NCBI RefSeq assembly: GCF_001613465.1
Contig: NZ_BDCK01000021.1
Location: 1 to 64,000, forward strand
DNA from: Nocardia niwae NBRC 108934 = DSM 45340
GTDB taxonomy: Bacteria; Actinomycetota; Actinomycetes; Mycobacteriales; Mycobacteriaceae
Reading direction: 5' to 3'
Length of the DNA: 64,000 nucleotides
Below the pieces are notes generated by a model. The model saw nothing but the letters and a program-made list of their open reading frames with translations. It was not told the origin of the DNA and searched no databases. Position numbers and translations under genes: made by a program. How positions within the stretch are numbered: the stretch's first letter is position 1; the number at the start of each line of letters is the position of its first letter. This document shows, piece by piece, positions 24,968-34,138 of this stretch.

Positions 24968-26553
24968 CGACCGAGCCGAACATCCAACTCATCGACGTGC
25001 TCGTCGTCGGCGGCGGGCCCACCGGCACCGCCTTGGCGATCGATCTGACCCGCCGCGGACTGGTGGTGCGGATCATCGACAAGGCCGCGCACGCCTTCGA
25101 GGGTTCGCGAGCCAAGGGAGTCCAGCCGCGCAGCCTGGAAGTCCTCGAAGATCTGGGCGTCCTCGACGACATCCGCGCCGGCGGAGCCGACTACCCGCTG
25201 TTGGGCATCCATGCGGGTCCGCTGAACATTCCCTGGCGCATGATGTCGCACAACGACGTGACTTCCGATGTGCCGCATCCGAATACGTGGTTGATCCCGC
25301 AGTTCCGCACCGACGCCGCGCTGCGCGCCGGGCTGCAGCGGGTGGGCGGGTCCGTGGAAACAAGGTGCGAGTTGATCGGATTCGAACAGTATCCGAACGC
25401 GGTCGTGGCGACTGTCTCCGGTCCCAGCGGTGTCACCGAGATCGCCGCCCGCTACCTTGTCGGCGCTGACGGCGGGGCAAGCATGGTCCGCAAGACAGCG
25501 GGCATCGAGTTCGAGGGAACCACGGACGAGGCCGATCGAATGATCATCGTCGACGCCGTGGTGGACGGTCTGTCCCGGGACCGCTGGCATGCGTGGCCGC
25601 GTCCGGGTGGCCGGTTCGTCGGCGCGTGCCCGCTACCGCATTCCGACCGCTTCCAGGTGATGATCCGTTTGCGCCCCGGTGAGGAGCCCGCTCTGGACGA
25701 GGACAGCCTGAACGCGCGCCTTCGCAAGCAGACCGGCGACAAACACATCCGCTTGTCGCGTATCAGCTGGAAGTCGGTGTTCCGCCCCAACATTCGCCTG
25801 GCCGAGCGCTACCGGTCGGGACGGGTGTTCGTCGCCGGTGACGCCGCCCACGTGCACCCCCCGACGGGCGCGCAAGGACTCAATACCGGTGTGCAGGATG
25901 CCTACAACCTGGGCTGGAAAATCGGCCAGGTGCTCGCCGGGGCGCCCGAGAGCCTGCTCGACACCTACGAAGCCGAGCGGCAGCCGATCGCGGCCGGAGT
26001 CTTGGGCTTGTCGATCGAGAAATACCAAGGCCTGTCCAAGCTGGACCCCGCGTCCATCAAACGCGGCGACGACGAACGCCAGCTCGGCCTCCACTACCGC
26101 GGCGGCCCGCTCGCGGCGGACAATGCCCAACGAACCGCGACCTTGCAGGCGGGAGATCGTGCGCCGGATGCAAAACTGCTGAACGCGACGGGCGGAGCGC
26201 AGAGGTTGTTCGATCTGTTCCTCGGACCGCATTTCACCGCGATCGCCTACGGTCGCGCAGCTGCCAGGGACCTGGCCGCGCTGTCCTGGCCTGCGGCGGG
26301 CGCGGGGCTGCGAAGGATCGCCGTCGACAGCGGTGATGAGGTGCGGGCCGATGCGGTCCTCATCGACATCACCGAGTCCTTCGCCCGGATCTACGGCCTG
26401 ACCGACTCCACCCTGCTGCTGATCCGCCCCGACGGCTACATCGGCTCCATCGCCACCACCGACCGGACCTCGCGCACACTGAATGCCATCAGCGCGATGA
26501 CCCCAGCCGCCGCGGTCACTTCCGCCGTGCATGGCACCGAGGCGAAGCCGTGA
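24964..26553 (+). CDS. FAD-dependent monooxygenase (MhpA/TfdB-type)
   Basis: 529 residues; overlaps the preceding gene (ATGA). FAD Rossmann VVGGGPTGTALAID at about 13-26, second motif GDAAHVHPPTGAQGLNTG near 290, and the C-terminal thioredoxin-like domain typical of phenol and 3-hydroxyphenylpropionate hydroxylases (about 395-525). It hydroxylates aromatic or quinone rings with NAD(P)H and O2. Unlike the gene at 13056 it has no YceI domain. Same operon as the two hydrolases, under operators C and D. Confidence 0.92.
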   Translation: MTTEPNIQLIDVLVVGGGPTGTALAIDLTRRGLVVRIIDKAAHAFEGSRAKGVQPRSLEVLEDLGVLDDIRAGGADYPLLGIHAGPLNIPWRMMSHNDVTSDVPHPNTWLIPQFRTDAALRAGLQRVGGSVETRCELIGFEQYPNAVVATVSGPSGVTEIAARYLVGADGGASMVRKTAGIEFEGTTDEADRMIIVDAVVDGLSRDRWHAWPRPGGRFVGACPLPHSDRFQVMIRLRPGEEPALDEDSLNARLRKQTGDKHIRLSRISWKSVFRPNIRLAERYRSGRVFVAGDAAHVHPPTGAQGLNTGVQDAYNLGWKIGQVLAGAPESLLDTYEAERQPIAAGVLGLSIEKYQGLSKLDPASIKRGDDERQLGLHYRGGPLAADNAQRTATLQAGDRAPDAKLLNATGGAQRLFDLFLGPHFTAIAYGRAAARDLAALSWPAAGAGLRRIAVDSGDEVRADAVLIDITESFARIYGLTDSTLLLIRPDGYIGSIATTDRTSRTLNAISAMTPAAAVTSAVHGTEAKP

Positions 26554-26746
26554 AGCACAACGGAATTCGTAGTCCTCGCTTCGACACCTGCCCGGAGAAC
26601 CAGCGTCCGCACGTCGACCGCGGCGGCAACGTCGTGGGCGGCACGGGCACGATGCGGCTGGGCCAGCTTCGATCCCGAGTGCTCCGGAGAGATCGGGCAG
26701 TCGGCGTCGGCATTGCTGACGGGACGTCTATCGGATCGGAAAAGCG

Positions 26747-26962
26747 ATGTCGTGGCACCTGATGGTCGACTTCGGTCTCGGTTCACCGTTGCATTTCGTC
26801 GCCTCCCGTGAGGCGGCCCTGACGTTCGCACAGGAGGCGATCGAAAAGGGTTGGGCCCGCGCCGCCGCCGTCGACGATCGCGTGGATCACAGCTATCCAG
26901 CAATGCCGTGCCAATTCCTTTTTTCGCCGCTGAGCGGGCCGGATTCCGCGGGCAGTCTCTGA
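26747..26962 (+). CDS. Possible small protein, 71 aa
   Basis: The frame MSWHLMVDFGLGSPLHFVAS… has a balanced composition and a predicted amphipathic helix (ALTFAQEAIEKGW), unlike antisense shadows nearby. The ribosome site is poor and I recognise no family. It may be a real small gene or a gene fragment. Start could also be ATG 26762. Confidence 0.3.
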   Translation: MSWHLMVDFGLGSPLHFVASREAALTFAQEAIEKGWARAAAVDDRVDHSYPAMPCQFLFSPLSGPDSAGSL

Positions 26963-27405
26963 AGCGCTCGGCGAGCCGGTGCTGGCCCCGGTGAATCACG
27001 GCAGACGTTCGCATACGTCGTCCACGGGACGCGTCGCCACGTTGCCAAGCCACGAGCTCGTGAACCGAATGCGGATCGAGGTCGTCCGCACCTATGGGCA
27101 AAAATAGTCATTTATATGACTAGTCGCGGACACGACTAGGTGATGGCTCAGGCGGGTCGCGGATCGGGACGTCCTCGGCGACGTGGCCGACCTCGGGCCC
27201 TCGCAGATCACGCATGACCACGGCGAAGTCGCTGCTGTCGTCGAAGAGCACTGAAGATTGCTGGTGATCGACCGGTCTGGTCCGGAATGTGGGCGCTTGC
27301 TACTGCACCCGTATTCTGGTTACGCTTAATAGTAAATTTATTGAGTAGTAGCAGATGCACTGCGGTCTGCTGATCCAGCGCGGTGCTGCGTCATGAAAGG
27401 TCTTC
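26963..27405. other. Intergenic region upstream of the fadE5-like gene
   Basis: About 440 bases, with AT-rich stretches at 27100-27120 and 27310-27350. It contains the two overlapping inverted repeats listed below. No gene is supported. Confidence 0.45.
27105..27139. promoter_or_regulatory. Two overlapping inverted repeats, operator-like
   Basis: TAGTCAT-TTAT-ATGACTA (27105-27122) and CTAGTCG-N6-CGACTAG (27120-27139) share three bases and the core GACTAG/CTAGTC. Both are perfect 7-bp palindromes. They lie about 265-300 bases before the acyl-CoA dehydrogenase start, near no other gene start. Confidence 0.5.
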
Positions 27406-29241
27406 ATGGGTCACTACAAGAGCAATGTCCGCGACCTGCTGTTCAACCTGTTCGAGGTGATGGACCTCGACGCGATCCTGCGGTCGGGAAACTTCGGGGA
27501 TCTGGACTCCGCCACCGTCCGCTCGATGCTGTCGGAAGCCGCGCGGCAGGCCGAAGGTCCGGTGGCCGCCTCGTTCGTCGATGCCGACCGGAATCCGCCG
27601 GTCTTCGATCCGGCAACACATTCGGTCGCTCTGCCGGACAGCTTCAAGAAGTCGTTGTGGACCTGGCAGGACTCGGAGTGGTTTCTGCTCGGCATGTCCG
27701 AGGAACTGGGAGGTACTGCCGCCCCGTGGGTGGTGACGTGGGCGATCAACGAACTGTTGCTGGGCGCCAATCCTGGTGTCTTCTTCTACATGCTGGGGCC
27801 TGTGATGGCCGACGTCCTGTTCCGGGTCGGCAATGACGAGCAGAAACGCTGGGCGAAGATCGCCGTCGATCGCCGGTGGGGCGGGACGATGGTGCTGACC
27901 GAGCCCGATGCCGGGTCCGATGTCGGCGCCGGCCGCACGAAGGCGGTCGAACAAGCCGACGGCAGCTGGCACATCGAAGGTGTGAAGCGCTTCATCACCG
28001 GAGCCGAGTCCGACGATCTGGCGGAGAACATATTCCACCTCGTTCTCGCACGTCCTGAGGGTGCCGGGCCGGGCACAAAGGGGTTGAGCCTGTTCTTCGT
28101 GCCGAAGTTCCATTTCGATCCGCACACCGGGGAACTCGGCGAGCGAAACGGAGTGTTCGTCACCAATGTCGAGCACAAGATGGGTTTGAAGGTGTCGGCA
28201 ACCTGCGAACTCACCTTCGGCGGCCACGGGATTCCCGCCAAAGGCTGGTTGGTCGGCGACGTACACAACGGCATTGCCCAGATGTTCAAAGTGATCGAGA
28301 ACGCGCGGATGCAGGTGGGTACGAAGGCAATCTCTACTCTGTCCACCGGCTACCTCAACGCACTCGAGTATGCAAAGACCCGGGTGCAAGGCCCTGACCT
28401 GACGCAAATGGCCGACAAGACCGCCCCGCGCGTGGCGATCGTTCGCCATCCCGATGTGCGTCGCAGCCTGATGATGCAGAAGGCCTACGCCGAGGGTCTG
28501 CGCGCTGTCTACCTGTATACGGCCGCGCATCAGGAGCCGGTCAGCGCCGAGCAAGTCTCCGGCGCGGATGCCGATCTCGCCCGCCGGGTGAACGACCTGC
28601 TGCTGCCGATCGTCAAGGGCGTCGGCTCCGAGCGCGCCTATCAGTATCTGACCGACTCGCTGCAGACCTTCGGGGGCTCGGGCTACCTGCAGGACTACCC
28701 GATCGAACAGTACATCCGCGATTCGAAGATCGACTCACTGTACGAGGGCACCACCGCCATCCAGTCACTGGACTTCTTCTTCCGCAAGATCGCCCGCGAC
28801 CAAGGCGCCGCTCTGGCGCACCTGCAGGACCAGATCTCGGACTTCCTCCGACGGGACAACGGTGACCCACGCCTGAGCGAAGCGCGCGCCGCTTTGGCCA
28901 CGGCACTCGACGACGTACGAGCAATGACCGAAGGCCTCATCGGCTACCTCGTGGCGGCCCAGGAACAGCCGCGCGAGCTGTACAAGATCGGGCTCGGCTC
29001 GGTGCGGTTCTTGTTGGCGTTCGGCGATCTGATGATCGGGTGGCGATTGCTCGAACAAGCCGAGATCGCACTCGCCGCGCTCGCCGGCGAACCATCCCAG
29101 ACGGATCGAGCCTTCTACGAAGGCAAGGTGGCTGTGGCCGACTTCTTCGGCAGGACCGTACTGCCGGATCTGTCCTCCGCAAGGCGAGTGGTGACCTCTG
29201 TGACCGGCACACTCATGGATTTGCCTGACGGTGCTTTCTGA
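27406..29241 (+). CDS. fadE5: Acyl-CoA dehydrogenase, FadE5 type
   Basis: 611 residues, the exact length I remember for mycobacterial FadE5, with matching stretches throughout: HYKSNVRD at the N-terminus, [32 protein letters not shown], and the catalytic base E447 in YEGTTAIQ. The large C-terminal extension (about 480-611) is characteristic of this subfamily. It oxidises fatty acyl-CoA at the alpha-beta bond with FAD. It is followed by relics of a fadB-type gene, its usual functional partner. Whether it is the main or an extra fadE5 copy cannot be told here. Confidence 0.92.
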   Translation: MGHYKSNVRDLLFNLFEVMDLDAILRSGNFGDLDSATVRSMLSEAARQAEGPVAASFVDADRNPPVFDPATHSVALPDSFKKSLWTWQDSEWFLLGMSEELGGTAAPWVVTWAINELLLGANPGVFFYMLGPVMADVLFRVGNDEQKRWAKIAVDRRWGGTMVLTEPDAGSDVGAGRTKAVEQADGSWHIEGVKRFITGAESDDLAENIFHLVLARPEGAGPGTKGLSLFFVPKFHFDPHTGELGERNGVFVTNVEHKMGLKVSATCELTFGGHGIPAKGWLVGDVHNGIAQMFKVIENARMQVGTKAISTLSTGYLNALEYAKTRVQGPDLTQMADKTAPRVAIVRHPDVRRSLMMQKAYAEGLRAVYLYTAAHQEPVSAEQVSGADADLARRVNDLLLPIVKGVGSERAYQYLTDSLQTFGGSGYLQDYPIEQYIRDSKIDSLYEGTTAIQSLDFFFRKIARDQGAALAHLQDQISDFLRRDNGDPRLSEARAALATALDDVRAMTEGLIGYLVAAQEQPRELYKIGLGSVRFLLAFGDLMIGWRLLEQAEIALAALAGEPSQTDRAFYEGKVAVADFFGRTVLPDLSSARRVVTSVTGTLMDLPDGAF

Positions 29242-29284
29242 GTCCACGAACGCCCGGCCTTTCGCGGGCTCCTGACGATTCACA

Positions 29285-29720
29285 GTGCACACCGAGATCG
29301 ACAAGCTGCGGGGAACCCTGGGCGAACTCGTAGCCGCCGTGGACGAGGGCGCTCCGTTCGAGGTAGCAGACAACGCCGTCGAAGCGCTCGGCATGCCCAT
29401 GTCGCCGTTCGCGCCGCTGGCGCTTGTCGGACCAGCCATTGCGCTGCACACCGGGGATACCCTCCACTGCGCGTACCCGGACCCCTGCGCCAGCTCGCCG
29501 GACCTGCAGGCACTCGTCCAAGCCGGCAGCCCGGCGTGTGGACCTACCTCGACGGCAAACAAGCCATTGATCCGGAGGTCGCCGCGCTGTGGCCGCAAGC
29601 CGATACCCCGTCGAGCGCCGGACAGGTGCTCGAGCGGACCAGACGGGCGATCGCCGAGGAGATTCGGATCATGCTCGAGGAGGGCGTCGTCGCGGCCCCG
29701 GAGGACATTGATCTGTGCCC
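29285..29720 (+). pseudogene. Relic: C-terminal part of a FadB-type 3-hydroxyacyl-CoA dehydrogenase, frameshifted
   Basis: Frame 1 (29285-~29530) reads IDKLRGTLGELVAAVD…EVADNAVEALGMPMSPF…VGPAIALHT, the C-terminal domain of multifunctional FadB. The sequence continues in another frame from 29536 (WTYLDGKQAIDPEVAALWP… EEIRIMLEEGVVAAPEDIDL) to about 29720. The N-terminal hydratase and NAD domains are absent, and the last C-terminal residues are replaced by unrelated sequence. It directly follows the FadE5 gene, so an intact fadE5-fadB pair was probably broken here. Confidence 0.75.
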
Positions 29721-29984
29721 GATCCCGGCAAACGGCTGCACTCCATCACCGAGGCCGGCCGCGAGACGCTGCGGCACTATATCGCCCAGCCTGCCAAGCC
29801 GGCCGCGAAATCGGCCCGCTACGAACGCCTTCGCAAGCGTTGGCTCAACCGTCGCAGCGAACAGGCATATCTGGCCGAGGCCGAGCGTGTCGGTCCATAC
29901 CTCACGCTGTTGCGCGGCATCTCCTTCGGGCAAGAGAACATTGGATGGGCCGAGTTCGCCATCGGCGTCATCGAACGCCGGACG
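29715..29984 (+). pseudogene. Relic: C-terminal half of a PadR-type regulator
   Basis: Reads KRLHSITEAGRETLRHYIA… and GPYLTLLRGISFGQENIGWA-EFAIGVIERR, the end of the PadR winged helix and the Vir-type helical C-domain (SIT-GR-L; long helix with LRRG-like motif). The N-terminal recognition helix is missing. It is joined directly to the fadB relic, so two unrelated gene fragments form one chimeric stretch. Confidence 0.65.
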
Positions 29985-30158
29985 GCCACGGCCACATCCT
30001 CACAATTTCGCCGACACCGGATCGTCCGGTTCTCGATGGTCGACCGCAGTGTGATCCTGCGTCGCACTGACGCCGTCGGGGCAAGGTTCCGGCTGCCACC
30101 CATTTCGAATGGGTCATGCCCGAGCCTTGCCACGCATGATGTCGAATATGGCGTCGCC

Positions 30159-31502
30159 CTACTGCTGTCGGCAACCCGTGAAGAGGATGTCGGTAGCCCG
30201 GGAACGAGTGACGAGTCCGGCTGCCGAGCGTTCGAGTTGCTGCATGACCTCTTCGACGTCCACGCCGAGGAGTCGGCCATCGCGCTTGACGATGCGCCCG
30301 TCCACGATCACGGTATCGACGTTGCTGGTGTCCATATGCTGTACGACGGCGCCCGGCGCGTGATTCACCGGCGCGGCATTGAGTGCGCGTGCGTTCAGTG
30401 CGATGACGTCGGCCCGCTTGCCGGGGGTGAGGGACCCGACGAGATGGTCGAGGTGCGCGCCTTCGGCTCCGCCGAGTGTGGCGATTCGGAGTATTTCGCG
30501 CACCGAGATCGGCTGAACCTCGGCTGAGTTGCTCTGTATCGCCGCTCGGATGCGGCTGCGCTGCCAGTGGAAGGCCGCACGCATCTGGGAGAAGAAGTCG
30601 ACCGGCGCGATGCCGACTGTGTCCGTGCCGAAACTCGTCGAAATGCCATGCCGCAGAGCAGCTTGCAAGGCCGGCTCGCCCATCGCGAGCGATTGCTCGG
30701 CGCACGTGGAGACCGACACCTTGCCGCCGGTCCGTTCGATGGCTCGCCACGCGGCTTCCTCGAGACCGAGGCAGTGGATGTAGGTCACCCAGGGGCCGAG
30801 CAGTCCCTCCTTCTCGAACTGTTCGAGCACATAACCCCAACTGGTGTCATTGACATGCGCGAACATCGGCAAACCGAGGTCTCGGGCGAGCTCGAACAAG
30901 TCCTCGTCGACGTGGTAGCCGAGCGCGACGCGGACGAGCGTTCCATCATCGGCCGGACCGGCGTTCTCGATGAGGCGATGGATGTCATCCGGATGGGCAT
31001 ACGACGGATCCGGCTCGTGATCGCCGAAGGAAGGGGAGAAGCTGAAGACGCATCGGATTCCGGATCGGCGGATTGCTTCGAGCGCGGCGTCGGTGTGTTC
31101 GGGGGTATACGAGCATTGCGACGTGTCGACGACTGTCGTGGTACCCGCGGCCAGGTTCTGCAGTGCCCCGCCGAATTGCCCCCAGTAGACATCCTCGGGC
31201 GTGTACTGGTGGAACAGCGCGTCGGCTCCGGCCCGGGATTGCATGAAATAGTCCAGATCGAGAGCGTCGGCCCAATACGAGCGCAGGGCGGTCTGGAACA
31301 TGTGGTGATGCGAGTTCACGAAGCCGGGGAGGACGATCTTGCCCGCACAGTCGAGCACCTGGGCATCGGTGGTCAGATCCTGCCCCACTTCGATGATCCT
31401 GCCGTCCTCGATGAGTACATCGCCGCGCTCATGATCGCCGAGATTTTCGTCCATCGTGAGGACGATCCCGCCGCGCAGGAGCAAGCGAGCGTCGGAATTC
31501 AT
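30159..31502 (-). CDS. Amidohydrolase family protein (cytosine deaminase/ATZ-TRZ type)
   Basis: 447 residues from ATG 31502 with GGAGG upstream. Metal ligands visible: NSHHHM (HxH) near residue 66, MFAHVND and YIHCLG (further His), FGTDT (Asp) near 300; C-terminal TPGKRADVIALN typical of the superfamily's beta-sandwich closure. Relatives hydrolyse C-N or C-Cl bonds of heterocycles. Operator E and a good promoter lie 50-90 bases upstream, placing it in the same regulon as the hydrolase operon. Confidence 0.92.
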   Translation of the reverse strand: MNSDARLLLRGGIVLTMDENLGDHERGDVLIEDGRIIEVGQDLTTDAQVLDCAGKIVLPGFVNSHHHMFQTALRSYWADALDLDYFMQSRAGADALFHQYTPEDVYWGQFGGALQNLAAGTTTVVDTSQCSYTPEHTDAALEAIRRSGIRCVFSFSPSFGDHEPDPSYAHPDDIHRLIENAGPADDGTLVRVALGYHVDEDLFELARDLGLPMFAHVNDTSWGYVLEQFEKEGLLGPWVTYIHCLGLEEAAWRAIERTGGKVSVSTCAEQSLAMGEPALQAALRHGISTSFGTDTVGIAPVDFFSQMRAAFHWQRSRIRAAIQSNSAEVQPISVREILRIATLGGAEGAHLDHLVGSLTPGKRADVIALNARALNAAPVNHAPGAVVQHMDTSNVDTVIVDGRIVKRDGRLLGVDVEEVMQQLERSAAGLVTRSRATDILFTGCRQQ

Positions 31503-31550
31503 GACCGCCTCCGATCGGACACGCAGAGTGGGTTGCAAGCCACATCCATC

Positions 31551-31590
31551 ATAATGGTTACAGTGTTGCCGTTATGACGGTGGATGTCAA
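31551..31590 (-). promoter_or_regulatory. Amidohydrolase promoter with operator E
   Basis: On the minus strand: TTGACA (31585-31590), exactly 17 bases, then AACACT (31562-31567) as -10. The operator ATAATGG-N11-CCGTTAT spans 31551-31575 and covers the -10. The arrangement is the same as at the hydrolase promoter. Confidence 0.65.
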
Positions 31591-31989
31591 CGCACAGTCC
31601 CTTCGAAACTGGACGCGCAGCGTGCCTGCGTAGGCAGCCCTGGGGCACATCCGTTACGAGCCCTATAGGCATTGCCTATGCATGTCCTGCGTTTCTGGTC
31701 TTGGACTTGCCGACCACAGCGTCAGCACAATCAAGACCACGCCGTCCGCCCGACGATTGCCGCTGGGACGAATGGTCGACCGCCGATGGCCGACTGCCGT
31801 GCGGTCTCGCCCGACTCTGTTCCGGTGGCGTCGGCTGCCATGCGAACCGCGGCGGGCGGTGGCCGCCGCGATGGAGGGGCGCGGCCACGACATGGCTGGA
31901 CGCGCTGACCTCCGATCAGTGCGCTGACGCGCTGTCGACTCCCCGCACGGGAGTCGGAAAGCTTACCGATCGAATGGAGAAGAGGTCAT
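31591..31989. other. Intergenic region before the aldolase gene
   Basis: About 400 bases without a supported gene. A short perfect palindrome ATAGGC-ATT-GCCTAT lies at 31665-31679, some 310 bases before the aldolase start. Nothing else is visible. Confidence 0.4.
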
Positions 31990-32775
31990 ATGACGAGCAA
32001 TCCGATCAGAAGCACGGCCGGATTCGCTGACCGGTTACGGTCAGGGCGACAGGCCGTCGGCTACTGGGTGGTGTGCGACAACCCGGTAGCCACCGAACGG
32101 ATCGCGATGGCCGGCTACGAGTATGTCTGCCTCGACGCGCAGCACGGCCTGATCGAATACCGGGGCCTGCTGGCCGGTATCACCGCGATCGACGCCGCGG
32201 GCACCGGCGCGGCCGCGCTTGTTCGAGTGCAAGCCAACGATCAATTCTGGATCGCCCAGGCGCTGGACGCGGGTGCCCGCGGCGTTATCGTGCCGATGGT
32301 CGAAACGGCCGCTGAGGCCGAAGCCGCGGTGGCGGCGTGTCGTTTCCCGCCTGTCGGGCGCCGGAGTAACGGGGCTCTGCGCGCGGCGCTGCGAATCGGG
32401 CCATCGCCGGCCCGGGCCAACGCCGAAATCGCCTGCGTGGTGATGATCGAGTCCGCATCCGGACTGGAGAATGCCACCGCGATCGCATCCGTTCCGGGGG
32501 TCGACGCAATCTACATCGGACCATCGGATCTACGCCTCGCACTCGGCGGCGCCACGCCAACCGACCCCGCAGTCGACGCCGAGTTCGAGGCCGCCCTCCG
32601 CACCGTGCGGAAGGCGGCCGAAGCCGCGGGAAAAGCTGTAGGTATCCATTGCCCGGACGGCGCCACCGCCGCCCGCCGGCTAGCCGAAGGCTTCAATTAC
32701 GTCAGCATCGCCAATGACCTGGTGCACCTGGACCAGATTGTCAAAAGCCATCTCGCGCAGGTGTCTGAAGGATGA
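31990..32775 (+). CDS. HpcH/HpaI family aldolase
   Basis: 261 residues; ATG with AGAGG upstream. TIM-barrel class II pyruvate aldolase pattern: YVCLDAQHGLIEY, RVQANDQFWIAQALDAGARG, VPMVETAAEAE (metal Glu), VVMIESASGLEN, DAIYIGPSDLRLALG. These enzymes cleave 2-keto-4-hydroxy acids to pyruvate plus an aldehyde, the last step of meta-type aromatic degradation. It fits with the hydroxylases and hydrolases upstream, although no ring-cleavage dioxygenase is in the window. Confidence 0.93.
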   Translation: MTSNPIRSTAGFADRLRSGRQAVGYWVVCDNPVATERIAMAGYEYVCLDAQHGLIEYRGLLAGITAIDAAGTGAAALVRVQANDQFWIAQALDAGARGVIVPMVETAAEAEAAVAACRFPPVGRRSNGALRAALRIGPSPARANAEIACVVMIESASGLENATAIASVPGVDAIYIGPSDLRLALGGATPTDPAVDAEFEAALRTVRKAAEAAGKAVGIHCPDGATAARRLAEGFNYVSIANDLVHLDQIVKSHLAQVSEG

Positions 32776-32941
32776 TTGGACAATGCGCGAGCACATTCCA
32801 TCACTACGCCGGAATTCATAACCGCGGTACACGGCCGAAGCAACGCCGATGCGGTCACCTTCGAGTCTGCGATGCGGCTGCTGCTCCTTCCACGTGCCGG
32901 GCCCGCTGTCGTCCTGTGCGGCGCCCGTCCGTGTGGCAGTG

Positions 32942-34138
32942 TCAGGCGTGTGCGCCACCGCGAAGCCAGTCGGGCCACGGGATGCTCCAATCGCCGTTCT
33001 GCCAGATATCGAGGGGGTCGCCGCCGGTGTTGCGGACCTCGACGACGTCTCCAGGGGTGACGAAGTCGTAGAACCATGCGGCATCGGCAGGGGAGATGTT
33101 CAGACAGCCGTGTGAGACGTTGGTATTGCCTTGGGCCCACATGCTCGCGGCCAAGGCGTGCACGAAGATTCCGTCGTGGCTGATGCGGACCGCGTGGTCG
33201 ATGCTCGTGCGGTAGCCGAGCGCGGAGCCGGTGGGCAGGCCGTAGCTGGCGGAGTCCATGATCACCGGGTTGTTCCGGTCCAGCACGGTGTAGACACCCG
33301 GGCGAGTCCAGAACGACATGGCTCTGCCGCCGACGACCGCGGTGCCGCCCATGCCCATCGAGGTCGGCATGGTGCGCACCAGGCTTCCGTTGTCGAAGAC
33401 CTCGATCTGTTTGGTGTCGTCGTCGGCGATCGCGACGTGCGCGGGCCCGATGATCACCGAAACCTGTTGGTCACGCAGGCCGTAGCGGCCCTCGCCGAGG
33501 GCGAGACCGAACAGTTCGGCCGCGATCGTGATCCTGGTCCCCGGTGCGTGATAGTGCTCCGGCCGCCAGTGTGCGTTCTGGTCGTCGAGCCAGTACCAGG
33601 CGCCGGTGACGGCAGGCTCGGTGGTGATCTTCAGGTGGCTTTCCGCGGCGGCGCGATCGACGGGTTCGTCGAAATGGGCGACGAGCACGAAACCCACTCC
33701 GTAGGTGTCGTTCTCGGCCAGTTCGACGAGATTGGCGGAGCGTAGGGAGACGTCGACGAGCTGTCGCGGTCGCACTGTGGTGCAGGTTGTCGTCGCGGCG
33801 ACGTCGCCGGTGTCGCCGTGAGCCACGGCTTTCGCGGTATAGGTATGCCCGTAACCGAGTGGTTCGGTGCTGGTCCAGGATCGCTGATCGGGTGCCGATA
33901 CGCCCGGCAGCGATCTGCCCGTTTCATCGACCCATTCGACCGAACGCAGCGTCCCGTCGGTGACGGTGATCGTGCCGGGGCTGCGCGCCTGGACATCGTG
34001 GGCGCCGGGTGGGGGATCGAATCGAATCGTGGCAGCCTCGGGCGGGGGCGCTGCTTCTCGCGACCACCCCCAACCGGCCAGGGCCAGACCACCCGCACCG
34101 GCGAAGCCGATCAACAGGCGACGACGTCCCAATGTCAC
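32942..34138 (-). CDS. L,D-transpeptidase with Ig-like domain (YkuD)
   Basis: 398 residues from a GTG start. Twin-arginine-like signal (GRRRLLIGFAGAGGLALAG), two Ig-like/BIG domains (about 40-240), then the YkuD catalytic domain ending in SHGCLN with Cys about 345 and upstream IxxDGIFVHA His. It makes 3-3 cross-links in peptidoglycan outside the membrane, dominant in mycobacteria and relatives. It stands alone, convergent with the aldolase gene. Confidence 0.93.
   Translation of the reverse strand: MTLGRRRLLIGFAGAGGLALAGWGWSREAAPPPEAATIRFDPPPGAHDVQARSPGTITVTDGTLRSVEWVDETGRSLPGVSAPDQRSWTSTEPLGYGHTYTAKAVAHGDTGDVAATTTCTTVRPRQLVDVSLRSANLVELAENDTYGVGFVLVAHFDEPVDRAAAESHLKITTEPAVTGAWYWLDDQNAHWRPEHYHAPGTRITIAAELFGLALGEGRYGLRDQQVSVIIGPAHVAIADDDTKQIEVFDNGSLVRTMPTSMGMGGTAVVGGRAMSFWTRPGVYTVLDRNNPVIMDSASYGLPTGSALGYRTSIDHAVRISHDGIFVHALAASMWAQGNTNVSHGCLNISPADAAWFYDFVTPGDVVEVRNTGGDPLDIWQNGDWSIPWPDWLRGGAHA

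Noticed and set aside
15291-31590. Sites as KstR/KstR2 (cholesterol) operators
   Set aside because: Arm sequence and spacing differ from both known motifs, and no sterol-ring degradation genes are present.
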